Part shown: piece by piece, positions 10,429 to 18,787 of the stretch
How positions within the stretch are numbered: position 1 is the first letter of the stretch
Layout: every line of letters starts with the position of its first letter
NCBI RefSeq assembly: GCF_004145845.1
Contig: NZ_SELP01000002.1
Location: 620,001-684,000, forward strand
DNA: 64,000 nucleotides
Source of the DNA: Loktanella sp. IMCC34160
GTDB taxonomy: Bacteria > Pseudomonadota > Alphaproteobacteria > Rhodobacterales > Rhodobacteraceae
Direction: 5' to 3'
Notes under the pieces: model-generated
The model's input: only the letters and a program-made list of their open reading frames with translations
What the model was told of the DNA's origin: nothing
Databases searched by the model: none
Made by a program: the position numbers and the translations under genes

Positions 10429-11808
10429 GTGCCGCCCAAGTTTGGCACAAGCGGGCTGCGCGGGCTGGTGACAGAGCTGACCCCGGAACTGGTTGCCGAC
10501 TATACCCGCGCCTTCCTTGCCGCCTGCGACGCCGGGACCGGCCTGTGCATCGGGCGGGACCTGCGCCCCTCCTCCCCCGATATCGCCGCTATTGTGGCGC
10601 GGGCTGCGGCGGCAACGGGATTGCCCGTCACCGATTGCGGTGCCCTGCCCACCCCCGCGCTGGCCCAATGGGCGATGGGCCAGGGCCAAAGCGCGATCAT
10701 GGTGACCGGCAGCCATATCCCCGCGGACCGCAACGGGCTGAAATTCTACACCCCCGCAGGCGAGATAACGAAGCGGGACGAGGCCGCCATTCTCGCGGCC
10801 CTTGGGCAACCGGCGGGTCAGCGTGTCGCGCAGATTGCACCCAACGATGCGGCAACGATGGCCTATCGCGCCAGATATGTGAACGGGTTTGGCCCCATCC
10901 TGCACGGTGCGCGGATCGGCCTTTATGCCCATTCAGCAGTGGGCCGCGATGTCCTTGCCGATATCCTGACCGATCTTGGTGCCGCTGTGGTCGTGATCGA
11001 CCCCTCCGACAAATTCATCCCCGTCGATACCGAAGCGGTCGATCCCGCATTGCGTGCCCGCCTGCCTGATTTGTGTGCCGACCACGCCCTTGATGCGCTG
11101 GTGTCGACCGATGGGGACAGCGACCGGCCGTTTGTGGCCGACGCGGCGGGGCAGATCGTGCCGGGGGACATCCTTGGCCAGATCTGCGTGGCCGCACTTG
11201 GGGCCGACACGGTGGTGACGCCAGTGTCGTCGAACAGCAGCCTCGAGGCGCTTGTTCTGGCCACAAGGGTGATCCGCACTCGGATCGGGTCCCCCTACGT
11301 CATAGACGGAATGCAGCAGGCCGGTGGCCAGGTGGTCGGGTATGAGGCCAATGGCGGGTTCCTGCTGGGGTTTGACTGGACTGGACCTGAGGGCGGCGTT
11401 TTGGCCGCCTTGCCCACGCGGGACGCGGTGCTGCCGATCCTGATCCCGCTGTGGCAAGCCCGCCTACAGGGTGCGCCCCTGTCGGCCCTTGTCGCCGCGC
11501 ATCGGCTGCGTGTCACGGCCACCGACCGCCTGCCCGACATCCCGACCGACCAATCCGCCCGGTGGATCGCTTCATTGACCGGGGACAGCGCCGCGCGGGC
11601 GGCATTCCTGCCTGCGCTGTCAGGGGCGTGGCTGGATCTGACAGACGGGCTGCGAATGCATCTGGACGACGGGCGGGTGCTGCATCTGCGCCCCTCGGGC
11701 AACGCGCCGGAACTGCGGGTGTTGATCGAAGCGCCCGATGCCGAACAGGCACGGGCCTTTATGGACGATGTTTTGCCACGGGTCCGGGCTGCGGTATCCC
11801 GCGCCTAG
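10429..11808 (+). CDS. Phosphomannomutase/phosphoglucomutase-type phosphohexomutase
   Basis: A 459-residue alpha-D-phosphohexomutase. The GTG start at 10429, directly after the manC stop, gives the normal N-terminus PPKFGTSGLRG. An upstream ATG at 10375 inside manC is the alternative. The motifs are of an unusual subtype: the active-site loop reads VTGSHIPADRNG rather than TASHNP, the metal loop DGDSDRP rather than DGDGDR, and the sugar loop EANGG. The phosphate loop RPSGNAPELRV is normal. With manC it would supply mannose-1-phosphate for GDP-mannose. It converges with znuB; the stop codons overlap. Confidence 0.87.
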   Translation: MPPKFGTSGLRGLVTELTPELVADYTRAFLAACDAGTGLCIGRDLRPSSPDIAAIVARAAAATGLPVTDCGALPTPALAQWAMGQGQSAIMVTGSHIPADRNGLKFYTPAGEITKRDEAAILAALGQPAGQRVAQIAPNDAATMAYRARYVNGFGPILHGARIGLYAHSAVGRDVLADILTDLGAAVVVIDPSDKFIPVDTEAVDPALRARLPDLCADHALDALVSTDGDSDRPFVADAAGQIVPGDILGQICVAALGADTVVTPVSSNSSLEALVLATRVIRTRIGSPYVIDGMQQAGGQVVGYEANGGFLLGFDWTGPEGGVLAALPTRDAVLPILIPLWQARLQGAPLSALVAAHRLRVTATDRLPDIPTDQSARWIASLTGDSAARAAFLPALSGAWLDLTDGLRMHLDDGRVLHLRPSGNAPELRVLIEAPDAEQARAFMDDVLPRVRAAVSRA

Positions 11809-12602
11809 CCGCGCCGCCCCATGGTCACGATCGACGCCATCAGGAAGACAGCCGCCGCAACGCAAACAATGGTCGGCCCGGTGGGCGTGTCGAACAGGTA
11901 GGACAGTTGCAGCCCGGCCAGCGCCGACCCTGCCCCGATGCCCGCCGCGATCAGCGCCATCCGTTCGGGCGTCGCGGCAAAGGGCCGGGCCGCGGCAGCC
12001 GGGATCAGCAGAAGCGCGGCGATCAGCAGCACGCCGACAACCTTGATGGCGACCGCCACGACCAGCGCTAGCGCAACGGTCAGCGCCAGTTGTTCCCGCT
12101 TCGGGTCGATCCCGGCGGCATAGGCCAGATCGGGTGACAGCGTGGCGGTCAGGATCGCTGACCAGCGCCACCACAGCAGCCCCAGAACCACCGCAACCCC
12201 GCCCCAGATCACCACAAGGTCGACCCGCCCCACCGCAAGGATATCGCCGAACAAATAGGCCATCAGGTCGATCCGCACCCCTTGAAGAAACGATACAGCG
12301 ACCAGCCCGATGGCCAGCGCCGAATGGGCCATGACCCCCAAAAGCGTATCCATCGCATAGCCGCGCCCGGACAGGGTCGACACCGTCGCCGCCATCAAAA
12401 GCGCCACCACCAATGCGCCGCCGAAGACCGATGTATTCAGTGCCAGCGCCAGCGCGACCCCGAGGATCGAGGCATGGGCGGTCGCATCCCCGAAATAGGC
12501 CATCCGCCGCCAAACGATCAGACACCCCAGCGGGGCCGCCGCCAGTGCCACCCCGACACCGGCAAGCGCCGCGCGGATCAGGAAACTGTCCAAAAACGTC
12601 AT
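11805..12602 (-). CDS. znuB: Zinc ABC transporter permease ZnuB
   Basis: A 265-residue ABC-3 family integral membrane protein with about 7-8 hydrophobic helices. RRMAYFGDATAHASILGVAL is the family signature near the N-terminus, and LLIAALLLIPAAAAR is the late conserved helix. It forms the membrane channel for zinc import with ZnuC and ZnuA. Its start overlaps the znuC stop by 4 bp, indicating an operon zur-znuC-znuB on the minus strand. Confidence 0.93.
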   Translation of the reverse strand: MTFLDSFLIRAALAGVGVALAAAPLGCLIVWRRMAYFGDATAHASILGVALALALNTSVFGGALVVALLMAATVSTLSGRGYAMDTLLGVMAHSALAIGLVAVSFLQGVRIDLMAYLFGDILAVGRVDLVVIWGGVAVVLGLLWWRWSAILTATLSPDLAYAAGIDPKREQLALTVALALVVAVAIKVVGVLLIAALLLIPAAAARPFAATPERMALIAAGIGAGSALAGLQLSYLFDTPTGPTIVCVAAAVFLMASIVTMGRRG

Positions 12603-13351
12603 TCCGCCGCCCCGTGATGATCGTGGTGATGATGGTGGTCGTGGTCATGCCCATGATCATGGTCGTGCCGATAGAGCGCCAGCGCCCCGCCGGTGCCGGA
12701 GCCAAAGAGGGCGCGGTATTCTTCCGCCTGGGCCACGTGTTCCGGCGCCCCTTCGCAGCAGATATGGCCGTTCAGGCAGATCACCCGGTCGGACGCGGCC
12801 ATAACCACATGCAATTCATGACTGACCATCAGGACGGCGCAGCCGATGTCCTGCCGGACGGTTTCGATCTGCCGGTAGAAGGCGGCCGATCCGGGCTGGT
12901 CCAGCCCCTGAGTTGCCTCGTCCAGGATCAGAAGGTCCGGGTTGGTCAGAAGCGCCCGCGCCAGCAGGACGCGCTGGAACTGCCCGCCCGACAGGTCCGC
13001 CATCTGGTGTGACAGCCGTGCGTCCAGCCCGGCGTGGCGCAGCGCGTCGCGGGCGGCGTCCCGGCTCACCCGGCGCGGCAGGTTCAGGAACCGTTCGACC
13101 GTCAGCGGCAGGGTCGGGTCGATGTGCAGCTTTTGCGGGACATAGCCCACCTTCAGCCCCGGCGCGGCGATCACCTGCCCCGAGGTCGGGCTGACCGCCC
13201 CGATGATCGCCCGTAGAAGCGTGGATTTGCCCGACCCGTTCGGCCCGACGATGGTCACGATCTCGCCCCGGTCAATTGCAAAATCCACATGCGACAGGAC
13301 GGTATGACCGCCAAAGCGGACCCCAAGACCCCGGGTTTCAATCAGGCTCAT
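12599..13351 (-). CDS. znuC: Zinc ABC transporter ATP-binding protein ZnuC
   Basis: A 250-residue ABC ATPase starting MSLIETRGLGVRFGGH. Walker A GPNGSGKST, signature LSGGQFQRV and Walker B LLILDEA are present. The last ~20 residues form an unusually histidine/aspartate-rich tail (RHDHDHGHDHDHHHHHDH), which could bind zinc. The start at 13351 overlaps the zur stop in an ATGA arrangement. An upstream in-frame ATG would add a basic stretch and is less likely. Confidence 0.94.
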   Translation of the reverse strand: MSLIETRGLGVRFGGHTVLSHVDFAIDRGEIVTIVGPNGSGKSTLLRAIIGAVSPTSGQVIAAPGLKVGYVPQKLHIDPTLPLTVERFLNLPRRVSRDAARDALRHAGLDARLSHQMADLSGGQFQRVLLARALLTNPDLLILDEATQGLDQPGSAAFYRQIETVRQDIGCAVLMVSHELHVVMAASDRVICLNGHICCEGAPEHVAQAEEYRALFGSGTGGALALYRHDHDHGHDHDHHHHHDHHGAAE

Positions 13352-13830
13352 GCGCCTCTTCCTTCGGCGCAGTTGGGGCACAGCCCCTCGGCCTCGACCA
13401 CGGTGCGTTCGATGGTGAACCCGGCCTGCGCCGCCGCCTCGCCCAGACGGCCACGTTCCAGTCGAATCTCGGCCTCTGCCACCGACCCGCAGGCGCGGCA
13501 GATCAGGAAGGCCGGGGCGTGATCCTCGGTCATATGGGAACAGGCGACAAAGGCGTTCAGCCGCTCGATCTTATGGGCGAACCCGTTCGAGACGAGGAAA
13601 TCCAGCGCCCGGTAGGCGACGGGCGGCTGCGAGCCAAGCCCCTCTTCCCGAAGCACCTCAAGGATATCATAGGCCCCCATCGCGCGATGCCCGGCCAGAA
13701 GAATCTCAAGCACGCGGCGCCGCACAGGCGTGAATTGCAGGCCCGCGGATGCGCATTGCGCCTCGGCCTGCGCGACCCCTGCGGCGATGCAGCTGCGGTG
13801 GTCGTGGCGATCAAAGGCAAGCGTATCCAT
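13348..13830 (-). CDS. zur: Fur-family zinc uptake regulator Zur
   Basis: A 160-residue Fur-family repressor. The winged HTH spans LQFTPVRRRVLEILL to RALDFLVSNGF. Zinc-site features are HKIERLNAFVACSHMTEDH and the C-terminal CRACG...CPNC pairs. Its position in front of znuCB and opposite znuA identifies it as Zur rather than Fur. It should repress both directions when zinc is sufficient; a TGTTAT-ATC-ATAACA palindrome lies in the divergent promoter. Confidence 0.92.
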   Translation of the reverse strand: MDTLAFDRHDHRSCIAAGVAQAEAQCASAGLQFTPVRRRVLEILLAGHRAMGAYDILEVLREEGLGSQPPVAYRALDFLVSNGFAHKIERLNAFVACSHMTEDHAPAFLICRACGSVAEAEIRLERGRLGEAAAQAGFTIERTVVEAEGLCPNCAEGRGA

Positions 13831-13890
13831 GGGCGATCTCTGCGTTTCCGGGTTGCGATGAAATAACGTAACATCTATATCGGGCGCAAC

Positions 13891-13905
13891 TGTTATATCA
13901 TAACA
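13891..13905. promoter_or_regulatory. Putative Zur operator
   Basis: TGTTATATCATAACA is a perfect 6-bp inverted repeat around ATC, close to the Zur-box core GTTATANTATAAC described for alphaproteobacteria. It sits 12 bp before znuA and 60 bp before zur, so one site could control both. A weaker similar sequence, TGAAATAACGTAACA, lies at 13859-13873. Confidence 0.75.
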
Positions 13906-13916
13906 CCGAGAGACCC

Positions 13917-14837
13917 ATGCGCACCCTGTCCCTTGCCCTCGCCCTGTCTGCCGCCCCTGCCCTAGCCGATGTTCCGAATGTCGTGGCCGATATCGGGCCG
14001 GTTCAGGGGCTTGCCGCGCGGGTGATGGACGGCGTTGGCGCCCCTGACGTGCTGATCCGCGCAGGGTCCAGCCCCCACAGCTATGCGCTGCGCCCGTCCG
14101 AGGCCGCCGCACTGGAACGGGCCGATGTAGTGTTCTGGGTCGGCCACGGGCTGACCCCCTGGCTGGAAGAACCGGTCGCGCAGCTGGCCGGGGCCGCAGC
14201 GATCGTCGAACTGTCGCAGGTCGCGGGGACCGTCCGACTGCCCTTCCGCGAGATCGCGGAAGAGGATGACCATGGCGATCACGAGGACCACGACGAAGAC
14301 CATGACGGGCACGACCACGCCGGCGAAGACCCGCACCTGTGGCTTACCCCCGACAACGCCGCCCTGTGGCTGGATGTGATCGCGGCAGAGCTTTCGCGGA
14401 TCGACCCGGACAATGCAGCCACTTACCGGGCGAATGCCGATGCGGGCCGGGCGGAAATCGCGGCGGCCCTGACCGGGGCGCGCGCGGCGCTCGCCCCGCT
14501 GACGGATCGCCCATACCTCGTGTTCCATGATGCCTATCAGTATTTCGAAGGTCCGGTTGGCCTTGCCCCTGTCGCGGCCCTTGCCCTGCCCGACGCCAGC
14601 GCGCCATCGGCGGCGCGTCTGGCCGAGGTTCGGGACACGGTCATCGACACCGGCGTGGTGTGCGCTTTCGCCGAACCGCAGTTCAATACCGATCTTCTGG
14701 AAACCGCCATCGAAGGCACCGGCGCGCAGATCGGGGTTCTGGACCCGCTGGGCAGCGACATTCCCGCAGGCCCCGGTTTTTACCCGGCTTTCCTTGATCG
14801 GCTGGCCAGTGACATGGCCGCCTGCCTGCGCCAATAG
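13917..14837 (+). CDS. znuA: Zinc ABC transporter substrate-binding protein ZnuA
   Basis: A 306-residue cluster A-I periplasmic binding protein. A signal peptide (MRTLSLALALSAAPALA) is followed by IRAGSSPHSYALRPSEA, which carries the first metal-binding histidine, then a His/Asp-rich flexible loop (about residues 118-140, DDHGDHEDHDEDHDGHDH) typical of ZnuA, then EDPHLWL with the second ligand. It captures periplasmic zinc for ZnuBC. It is transcribed divergently from zur-znuCB across the Zur palindrome. Confidence 0.95.
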   Translation: MRTLSLALALSAAPALADVPNVVADIGPVQGLAARVMDGVGAPDVLIRAGSSPHSYALRPSEAAALERADVVFWVGHGLTPWLEEPVAQLAGAAAIVELSQVAGTVRLPFREIAEEDDHGDHEDHDEDHDGHDHAGEDPHLWLTPDNAALWLDVIAAELSRIDPDNAATYRANADAGRAEIAAALTGARAALAPLTDRPYLVFHDAYQYFEGPVGLAPVAALALPDASAPSAARLAEVRDTVIDTGVVCAFAEPQFNTDLLETAIEGTGAQIGVLDPLGSDIPAGPGFYPAFLDRLASDMAACLRQ

Positions 14838-14878
14838 GGTGCTTGCCTCTGCCCCCGGCCTTGACGGATAGTCGCGCC

Positions 14879-15631
14879 ATGTTGCGCGCCGCTGTCCTGT
14901 TCTCCTGCCTTCTGACCCTGCCCGTCCCGGCGCAGGCCGACCGGGTGACGATTTTTGCGGCGGCCAGCCTGAAGACCGCGCTGGATGCCATCGAACCGGG
15001 AGCAGAGGCGGCAACGGGCCACGACCTGATCCTTGTCTACGCGGGCACCTCGGCGCTGGCCCGGCAGATCGCCTATGGCGCGCCCGCCGATATTTTCATC
15101 TCGGCCAACCCCGACTGGATGGACGACCTGTCTGAACGGGGCCTGATCCGGAACGACACGCGGACCGATCTGCTGGGCAACCGTATTGTCCTGATCGGGC
15201 ATGGGCCGGGGGCGACGGTGGATATGGCGGACGCCGCGGCGGTCCGGTCGCTGCTGGGGTCCGAGCGGATTGCAATGGCCTTTGTCGATGCGGTTCCGGC
15301 CGGCATCTACGGCAAGAACGCCCTGCAAGACCTTGGACTATGGGACGAGATCGCCGCGCAGGTGGTCCAGACCGACAACGTCCGCGCCGCACTTGCCCTC
15401 GTCGCGCGGGGCGAGGCGCGGTTTGGCGTGACCTATGCCACCGATGCAGTGGCCGACCCCTCTGTGACGGTTCTTGGCACCTTTCCCGAAGACAGCCATC
15501 CGCCGATCACCTACCCCATCGCCGCCCTGACAACCGGGGCCGCCGACGTGGTTCTGTCCTATCTCGCCGGGCCAGAGGCCGGGGCGATCTTTGCCCAACA
15601 GGGCTTCACCCGGCCAGAGGCGTCCCGATGA
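14879..15631 (+). CDS. modA: Molybdate ABC transporter substrate-binding protein ModA
   Basis: A 250-residue periplasmic protein with signal peptide MLRAAVLFSCLLTLPVPAQA. VTIFAAASLKTALDAI, YAGTSALARQIAYGAPADIFISAN and NRIVLI are the standard ModA molybdate/tungstate-binding segments. The ATG at 14879 is chosen because it starts the signal peptide directly; an upstream in-frame ATG adds 12 non-signal residues. The stop overlaps the modB start (ATGA). Confidence 0.94.
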   Translation: MLRAAVLFSCLLTLPVPAQADRVTIFAAASLKTALDAIEPGAEAATGHDLILVYAGTSALARQIAYGAPADIFISANPDWMDDLSERGLIRNDTRTDLLGNRIVLIGHGPGATVDMADAAAVRSLLGSERIAMAFVDAVPAGIYGKNALQDLGLWDEIAAQVVQTDNVRAALALVARGEARFGVTYATDAVADPSVTVLGTFPEDSHPPITYPIAALTTGAADVVLSYLAGPEAGAIFAQQGFTRPEASR

Positions 15632-16323
15632 CCGGCTGGCTCGGACCCGAGGAATGGCAGGCGGTCGCCCTGTCGCTGAAAGTGGCCTCCTGGGCGACGC
15701 TCTGGTCGCTTCCGCTGGCGGTGCTTGCGGCCCAGGCGCTGGCGCGCTGGTCCTTCCCCGGCAAGACCCTCTTGAACGGGATCGTCCACCTGCCGCTGAT
15801 CCTGCCGCCGGTGGTCACGGGCTATCTGCTCTTGCTGACCTTTGGCACACAGGGGCCGGTCGGCGGCGCGTTGCAGGCAATCGGTATCAGTTTCGCCTTC
15901 CGGTGGACCGGGGCGGCACTGGCTGCCGGGATCATGGCCTTTCCCCTGATGGTCCGGGCGATCCGCCTGTCGATCGAGGCGGTGGACCCGAAACTGGAGC
16001 AGGCAGCGGGCACCTTGGGGGCCTCGCGCCCTTGGGTCTTTGCCACGGTCACCCTGCCCCTGATCCTGCCGGGTATCCTTGCCGGCAGTATTCTGGCCTT
16101 CGCCAAGGCGATGGGTGAATTTGGCGCTACGATCACCTTCGTGTCGAATATCCCCGGCCAGACCCAGACCCTGCCTTCGGCCATCTATGCTTTCCTTCAG
16201 GTGCCGGGCGGCGAATCCTCGGCATTGCGGCTGGTCATTGTCGCGGTGGTGGTGGCCATGGCGGCGCTGATCGGGTCCGAGGTTCTGTCACGCCGGATTG
16301 CCGCGCGGGTGGGTGGCCGATGA
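15628..16323 (+). CDS. modB: Molybdate ABC transporter permease ModB
   Basis: A 231-residue membrane protein with about five helices and the EAA-type loop EQAAGTLGASRPWVFATVTLPL, then GEFGATITFVSNIPGQTQTLPSAIY, which is highly characteristic of ModB. It overlaps modA by 4 bp and modC by 4 bp, giving a tightly coupled modABC operon. Confidence 0.95.
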   Translation: MTGWLGPEEWQAVALSLKVASWATLWSLPLAVLAAQALARWSFPGKTLLNGIVHLPLILPPVVTGYLLLLTFGTQGPVGGALQAIGISFAFRWTGAALAAGIMAFPLMVRAIRLSIEAVDPKLEQAAGTLGASRPWVFATVTLPLILPGILAGSILAFAKAMGEFGATITFVSNIPGQTQTLPSAIYAFLQVPGGESSALRLVIVAVVVAMAALIGSEVLSRRIAARVGGR

Positions 16324-17387
16324 CAATCTCTGTGTCTATCCAGCACAAGGCGGGTGGTTTCGACCTTGATGTCAGCTTTGATGCCCCGCCCGGCCTGACG
16401 GTTCTGTTCGGCCCGTCGGGGGCCGGGAAATCGACCGTGGTGAACGCCGTTGCCGGGCTGTTGCGGCCCGACGCGGGGCGGATATCGGTGGCGGGTCGGG
16501 CGCTGGTCGACCGTGGCGCGGGGCTGTGCCTGCCGCCGCACCGGCGCCGCGTGGGCTATGTGTTTCAAGACGGGCGCCTGTTCCCGCACCTGACCGTCCG
16601 GCAAAACCTGACCTATGGCCGCTGGTTCGCACCGAAGCCCGCAACGGGACCGGGATTTGACGATGTGGTCGAGATGTTGGGCATCGGCCCGCTGCTGGAT
16701 CGGCGCCCCGGCGCGCTGTCAGGGGGCGAGGCGCAGCGCGTCGCCATTGGTCGCGCACTGCTGTCTGGCCCCGATATCCTCTTGGCCGACGAGCCGCTGG
16801 CCGCGTTGGACGAGGCCCGCAAGGCAGAGATCCTGCCCTATTTCGAACGGCTGCGGGATGCGGCGACGGTTCCGATCCTTTATGTCAGCCATTCCCCGGC
16901 CGAGGTGGCGCGGCTGGCCACAACCGTGGTCGCCATCGAAAAAGGCCGGGTCACACGGATTGGCCCGGCGGCAGAGGTTCTGGGCGATCCCGGCGTGACG
17001 CCGATGGGCGCGCGGGCGGCGGGTGCGGTCCTGTCGGCCACGATCCACGCCCAGCACGATGATGGGCTGACCGAGTTGGACGCGGGCGAACAAAAGATCC
17101 TGTTGCCACGGATCGACCGCCCGCTGGGGGCAGCCGTGCGTGTCCATATCGAAGCACAGGACGTGATGATCGCCACCGAACGCCCAAGGGGCATATCGGC
17201 CCTGAACGTGCTGCCCGTGACGGTCCGCGACATCCGCATTGGCACCGGCCCGGGGGCCATCGTGCAACTGGCGGCGGGGCCAAACCTGATCCTGTCGCGG
17301 GTCACGCGCCGGTCGGTGCAGACGCTTGGCCTACACGAAGGTCAACAGGTCTTTGCGGTGTTGAAGGCGGTGTCGGTCGCGCCCTAG
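16320..17387 (+). CDS. modC: Molybdate ABC transporter ATP-binding protein ModC
   Basis: A 355-residue ATPase with Walker [10 protein letters not shown], the [27 protein letters not shown]-loop region, signature [15 protein letters not shown] and Walker [13 protein letters not shown]. The C-terminal ~100 residues form a Mop/TOBE oxyanion-binding domain, the usual ModC layout. It converges with aroQ; the ends overlap by 4 bp. No ModE-type regulator is present in the window. Confidence 0.95.
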   Translation: MTISVSIQHKAGGFDLDVSFDAPPGLTVLFGPSGAGKSTVVNAVAGLLRPDAGRISVAGRALVDRGAGLCLPPHRRRVGYVFQDGRLFPHLTVRQNLTYGRWFAPKPATGPGFDDVVEMLGIGPLLDRRPGALSGGEAQRVAIGRALLSGPDILLADEPLAALDEARKAEILPYFERLRDAATVPILYVSHSPAEVARLATTVVAIEKGRVTRIGPAAEVLGDPGVTPMGARAAGAVLSATIHAQHDDGLTELDAGEQKILLPRIDRPLGAAVRVHIEAQDVMIATERPRGISALNVLPVTVRDIRIGTGPGAIVQLAAGPNLILSRVTRRSVQTLGLHEGQQVFAVLKAVSVAP

Positions 17388-17821
17388 CCCAGAAGCCGCG
17401 CCATATGGCGCAGGGCCAGCTCGTAGCCATGCACGCCAAAACCCGCCATCACCGCGTCGGCCCGCAGGCTGACAAAGGATTTGTGGCGGAATTCTTCACG
17501 CTTGTGGACCTGGCTGATGTGCACCTCGATCACCGGGCCGTCATAGGCGTTCAGCGCATCCAGAACGGCGATGGAATAATGGGTCAGTGCAGCGGGGTTG
17601 ATGATGATCCCGGCGGCCTTGTCACGCCCTTCGTGAATCCAGTCGACAATCTGGCCTTCGTGGTTCGACTGCCGAAAATCGACGTGCACCTCCAATTCCC
17701 CGGCCAACGTGGTGCAGGACCGCGCGACATCGTCAAGCGTATCGTTCCCGTAAACTTCGGGCTGGCGTTTGCCCAGAAGGTTCAGGTTGGGGCCGTTCAG
17801 GACAAATATAGTCTGTGTCAT
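17384..17821 (-). CDS. aroQ: Type II 3-dehydroquinate dehydratase
   Basis: A 145-residue dodecameric-type dehydroquinase. [20 protein letters not shown] near the N-terminus carries the catalytic Tyr and Arg, [17 protein letters not shown] the lid region, and [16 protein letters not shown] and [18 protein letters not shown] the catalytic His region. It performs step 3 of the shikimate pathway in the cytoplasm. It stands alone on the minus strand. Confidence 0.97.
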   Translation of the reverse strand: MTQTIFVLNGPNLNLLGKRQPEVYGNDTLDDVARSCTTLAGELEVHVDFRQSNHEGQIVDWIHEGRDKAAGIIINPAALTHYSIAVLDALNAYDGPVIEVHISQVHKREEFRHKSFVSLRADAVMAGFGVHGYELALRHMARLLG

Positions 17822-18150
17822 CGTGGTATGAGCCGAACTGAGGATGGTCTAAGCGATCTCTGGCATCATATCTGGCGCTCGGCAAGGCAAGTGGCCCCGA
17901 CCGGGCTGGATGCCGCCCGGGTGTTGCGAATTGGCAGGACGACGCGGATGCGTTGGCCCCTGTCGCCACGACCACTGAACCTGCAAATAGCACGCTCTGA
18001 CCGATACGGCGGCAATTTTGGACGCACACCTCGGACCATGGTCTGAGGCTGGCCTGCCAAACGGCCTGATCTTGGGCCGCCCTTCCTCCGTCGTGCGACT
18101 CGTCCGGATCAGACAGGTTCGTGTCATCAAATAGAACAAGGAGTTATCTG
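17822..18150. other. Divergent intergenic region (329 bp), aroQ / secreted Asp-Arg-Gly protein
   Basis: No credible ORF, repeat or RNA gene was recognised. It must hold the aroQ promoter (minus strand) and the promoter of the secreted protein at 18151. A strong AAGGAG ribosome binding site ends it (18138-18143). Confidence 0.5.
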
Positions 18151-18648
18151 ATGACCTTCACCAAACCCGCAATGACAGCCATTTCCGCCGTCGCCCTGTC
18201 CCTGTCGTCCTTTTGCCTGACCCTGCCCGCGCAGGCGGCCAGCGTCGCGATGCCCGGCGTCACTGCCTCGCTCGATGGTGGCGACATGCTGATCGAAGTC
18301 CGCCAAGGCCGGTCCGGCACCGGTGTCCGTGGCCGCGACCGGGATCGCGACGACGATGACTCCGGCCGGGGTCGTGGCCGGGGCCGTGGCGGCGACGATG
18401 ACTCGTCCTCGGGCCGCGACCGTCCGCGTATTCCGGGCGGGTCGGGCTGTGATGATCCCGAGGATATGTTGGAACATCCCGAGTGCCTCGTGACCGGGGA
18501 CGGAACCGCGGAAGGCGGCGACGACAACGGCGGTGGTGGCGAGGTCGAGGACGAGTCCGGTTCGGGCCGTGATCGTCCGCGCATCCCCGGCGGGTCGGGC
18601 TGCGACGATCCCGAAGACCTGCTCGAACATCCCGAGTGCAGCATCTGA
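18151..18648 (+). CDS. Secreted low-complexity Asp/Arg/Gly-rich protein with duplicated Cys module
   Basis: A 165-residue protein with a clear signal peptide (MTFTKPAMTAISAVALSLSSF... cut after AQA). The mature part alternates RGRDRDRDDDDSGRGRGRGRGGDDD with two copies of the module GRDRPRIPGGSGCDDPEDxLEHPEC (about residues 86-112 and 138-164). Each module has two cysteines that could form a disulfide. No known family is recognised. The DDDDSGRGRGRGRGG block recurs in the next gene. Calcium or polyanion binding is only a guess from composition. Start chosen by AAGGAG at 18138-18143. Confidence 0.75.
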   Translation: MTFTKPAMTAISAVALSLSSFCLTLPAQAASVAMPGVTASLDGGDMLIEVRQGRSGTGVRGRDRDRDDDDSGRGRGRGRGGDDDSSSGRDRPRIPGGSGCDDPEDMLEHPECLVTGDGTAEGGDDNGGGGEVEDESGSGRDRPRIPGGSGCDDPEDLLEHPECSI

Positions 18649-18655
18649 TCCAATC

Positions 18656-18684
18656 GTGCCCGGGATTGACACCCTCCCGGGCAC
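18656..18684 (+). terminator. Stem-loop after the secreted repeat protein
   Basis: GTGCCCGGGA (18656-18665) pairs perfectly with TCCCGGGCAC (18675-18684) around a 9-nt loop, 7 bp after the stop codon. There is no T tract, so it may be a weak terminator or an mRNA-stabilising structure. Confidence 0.55.
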
Positions 18685-18724
18685 AGCCCGCCGGGACCCT
18701 TCCCCATTCCCCCGGCGGACAGGG

Positions 18725-18768
18725 CGCGGGCCGATCGTCGGACCAAGGTCCGGTGCGATCGGCCCGCG
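18725..18768. repeat. Long compound palindrome between the two secreted-protein genes
   Basis: CGCGGGCCGATCG (18725-18737) is perfectly inverted at 18756-18768. Inside it, CGGACC-AA-GGTCCG forms a second perfect stem. The whole 44 bp can fold as one nearly continuous hairpin ending 20 bp before the next start codon, so it could act as a terminator, an attenuating leader or an operator. Confidence 0.65.
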
Positions 18769-18787
18769 AATCCGTTAGGATTGATTA

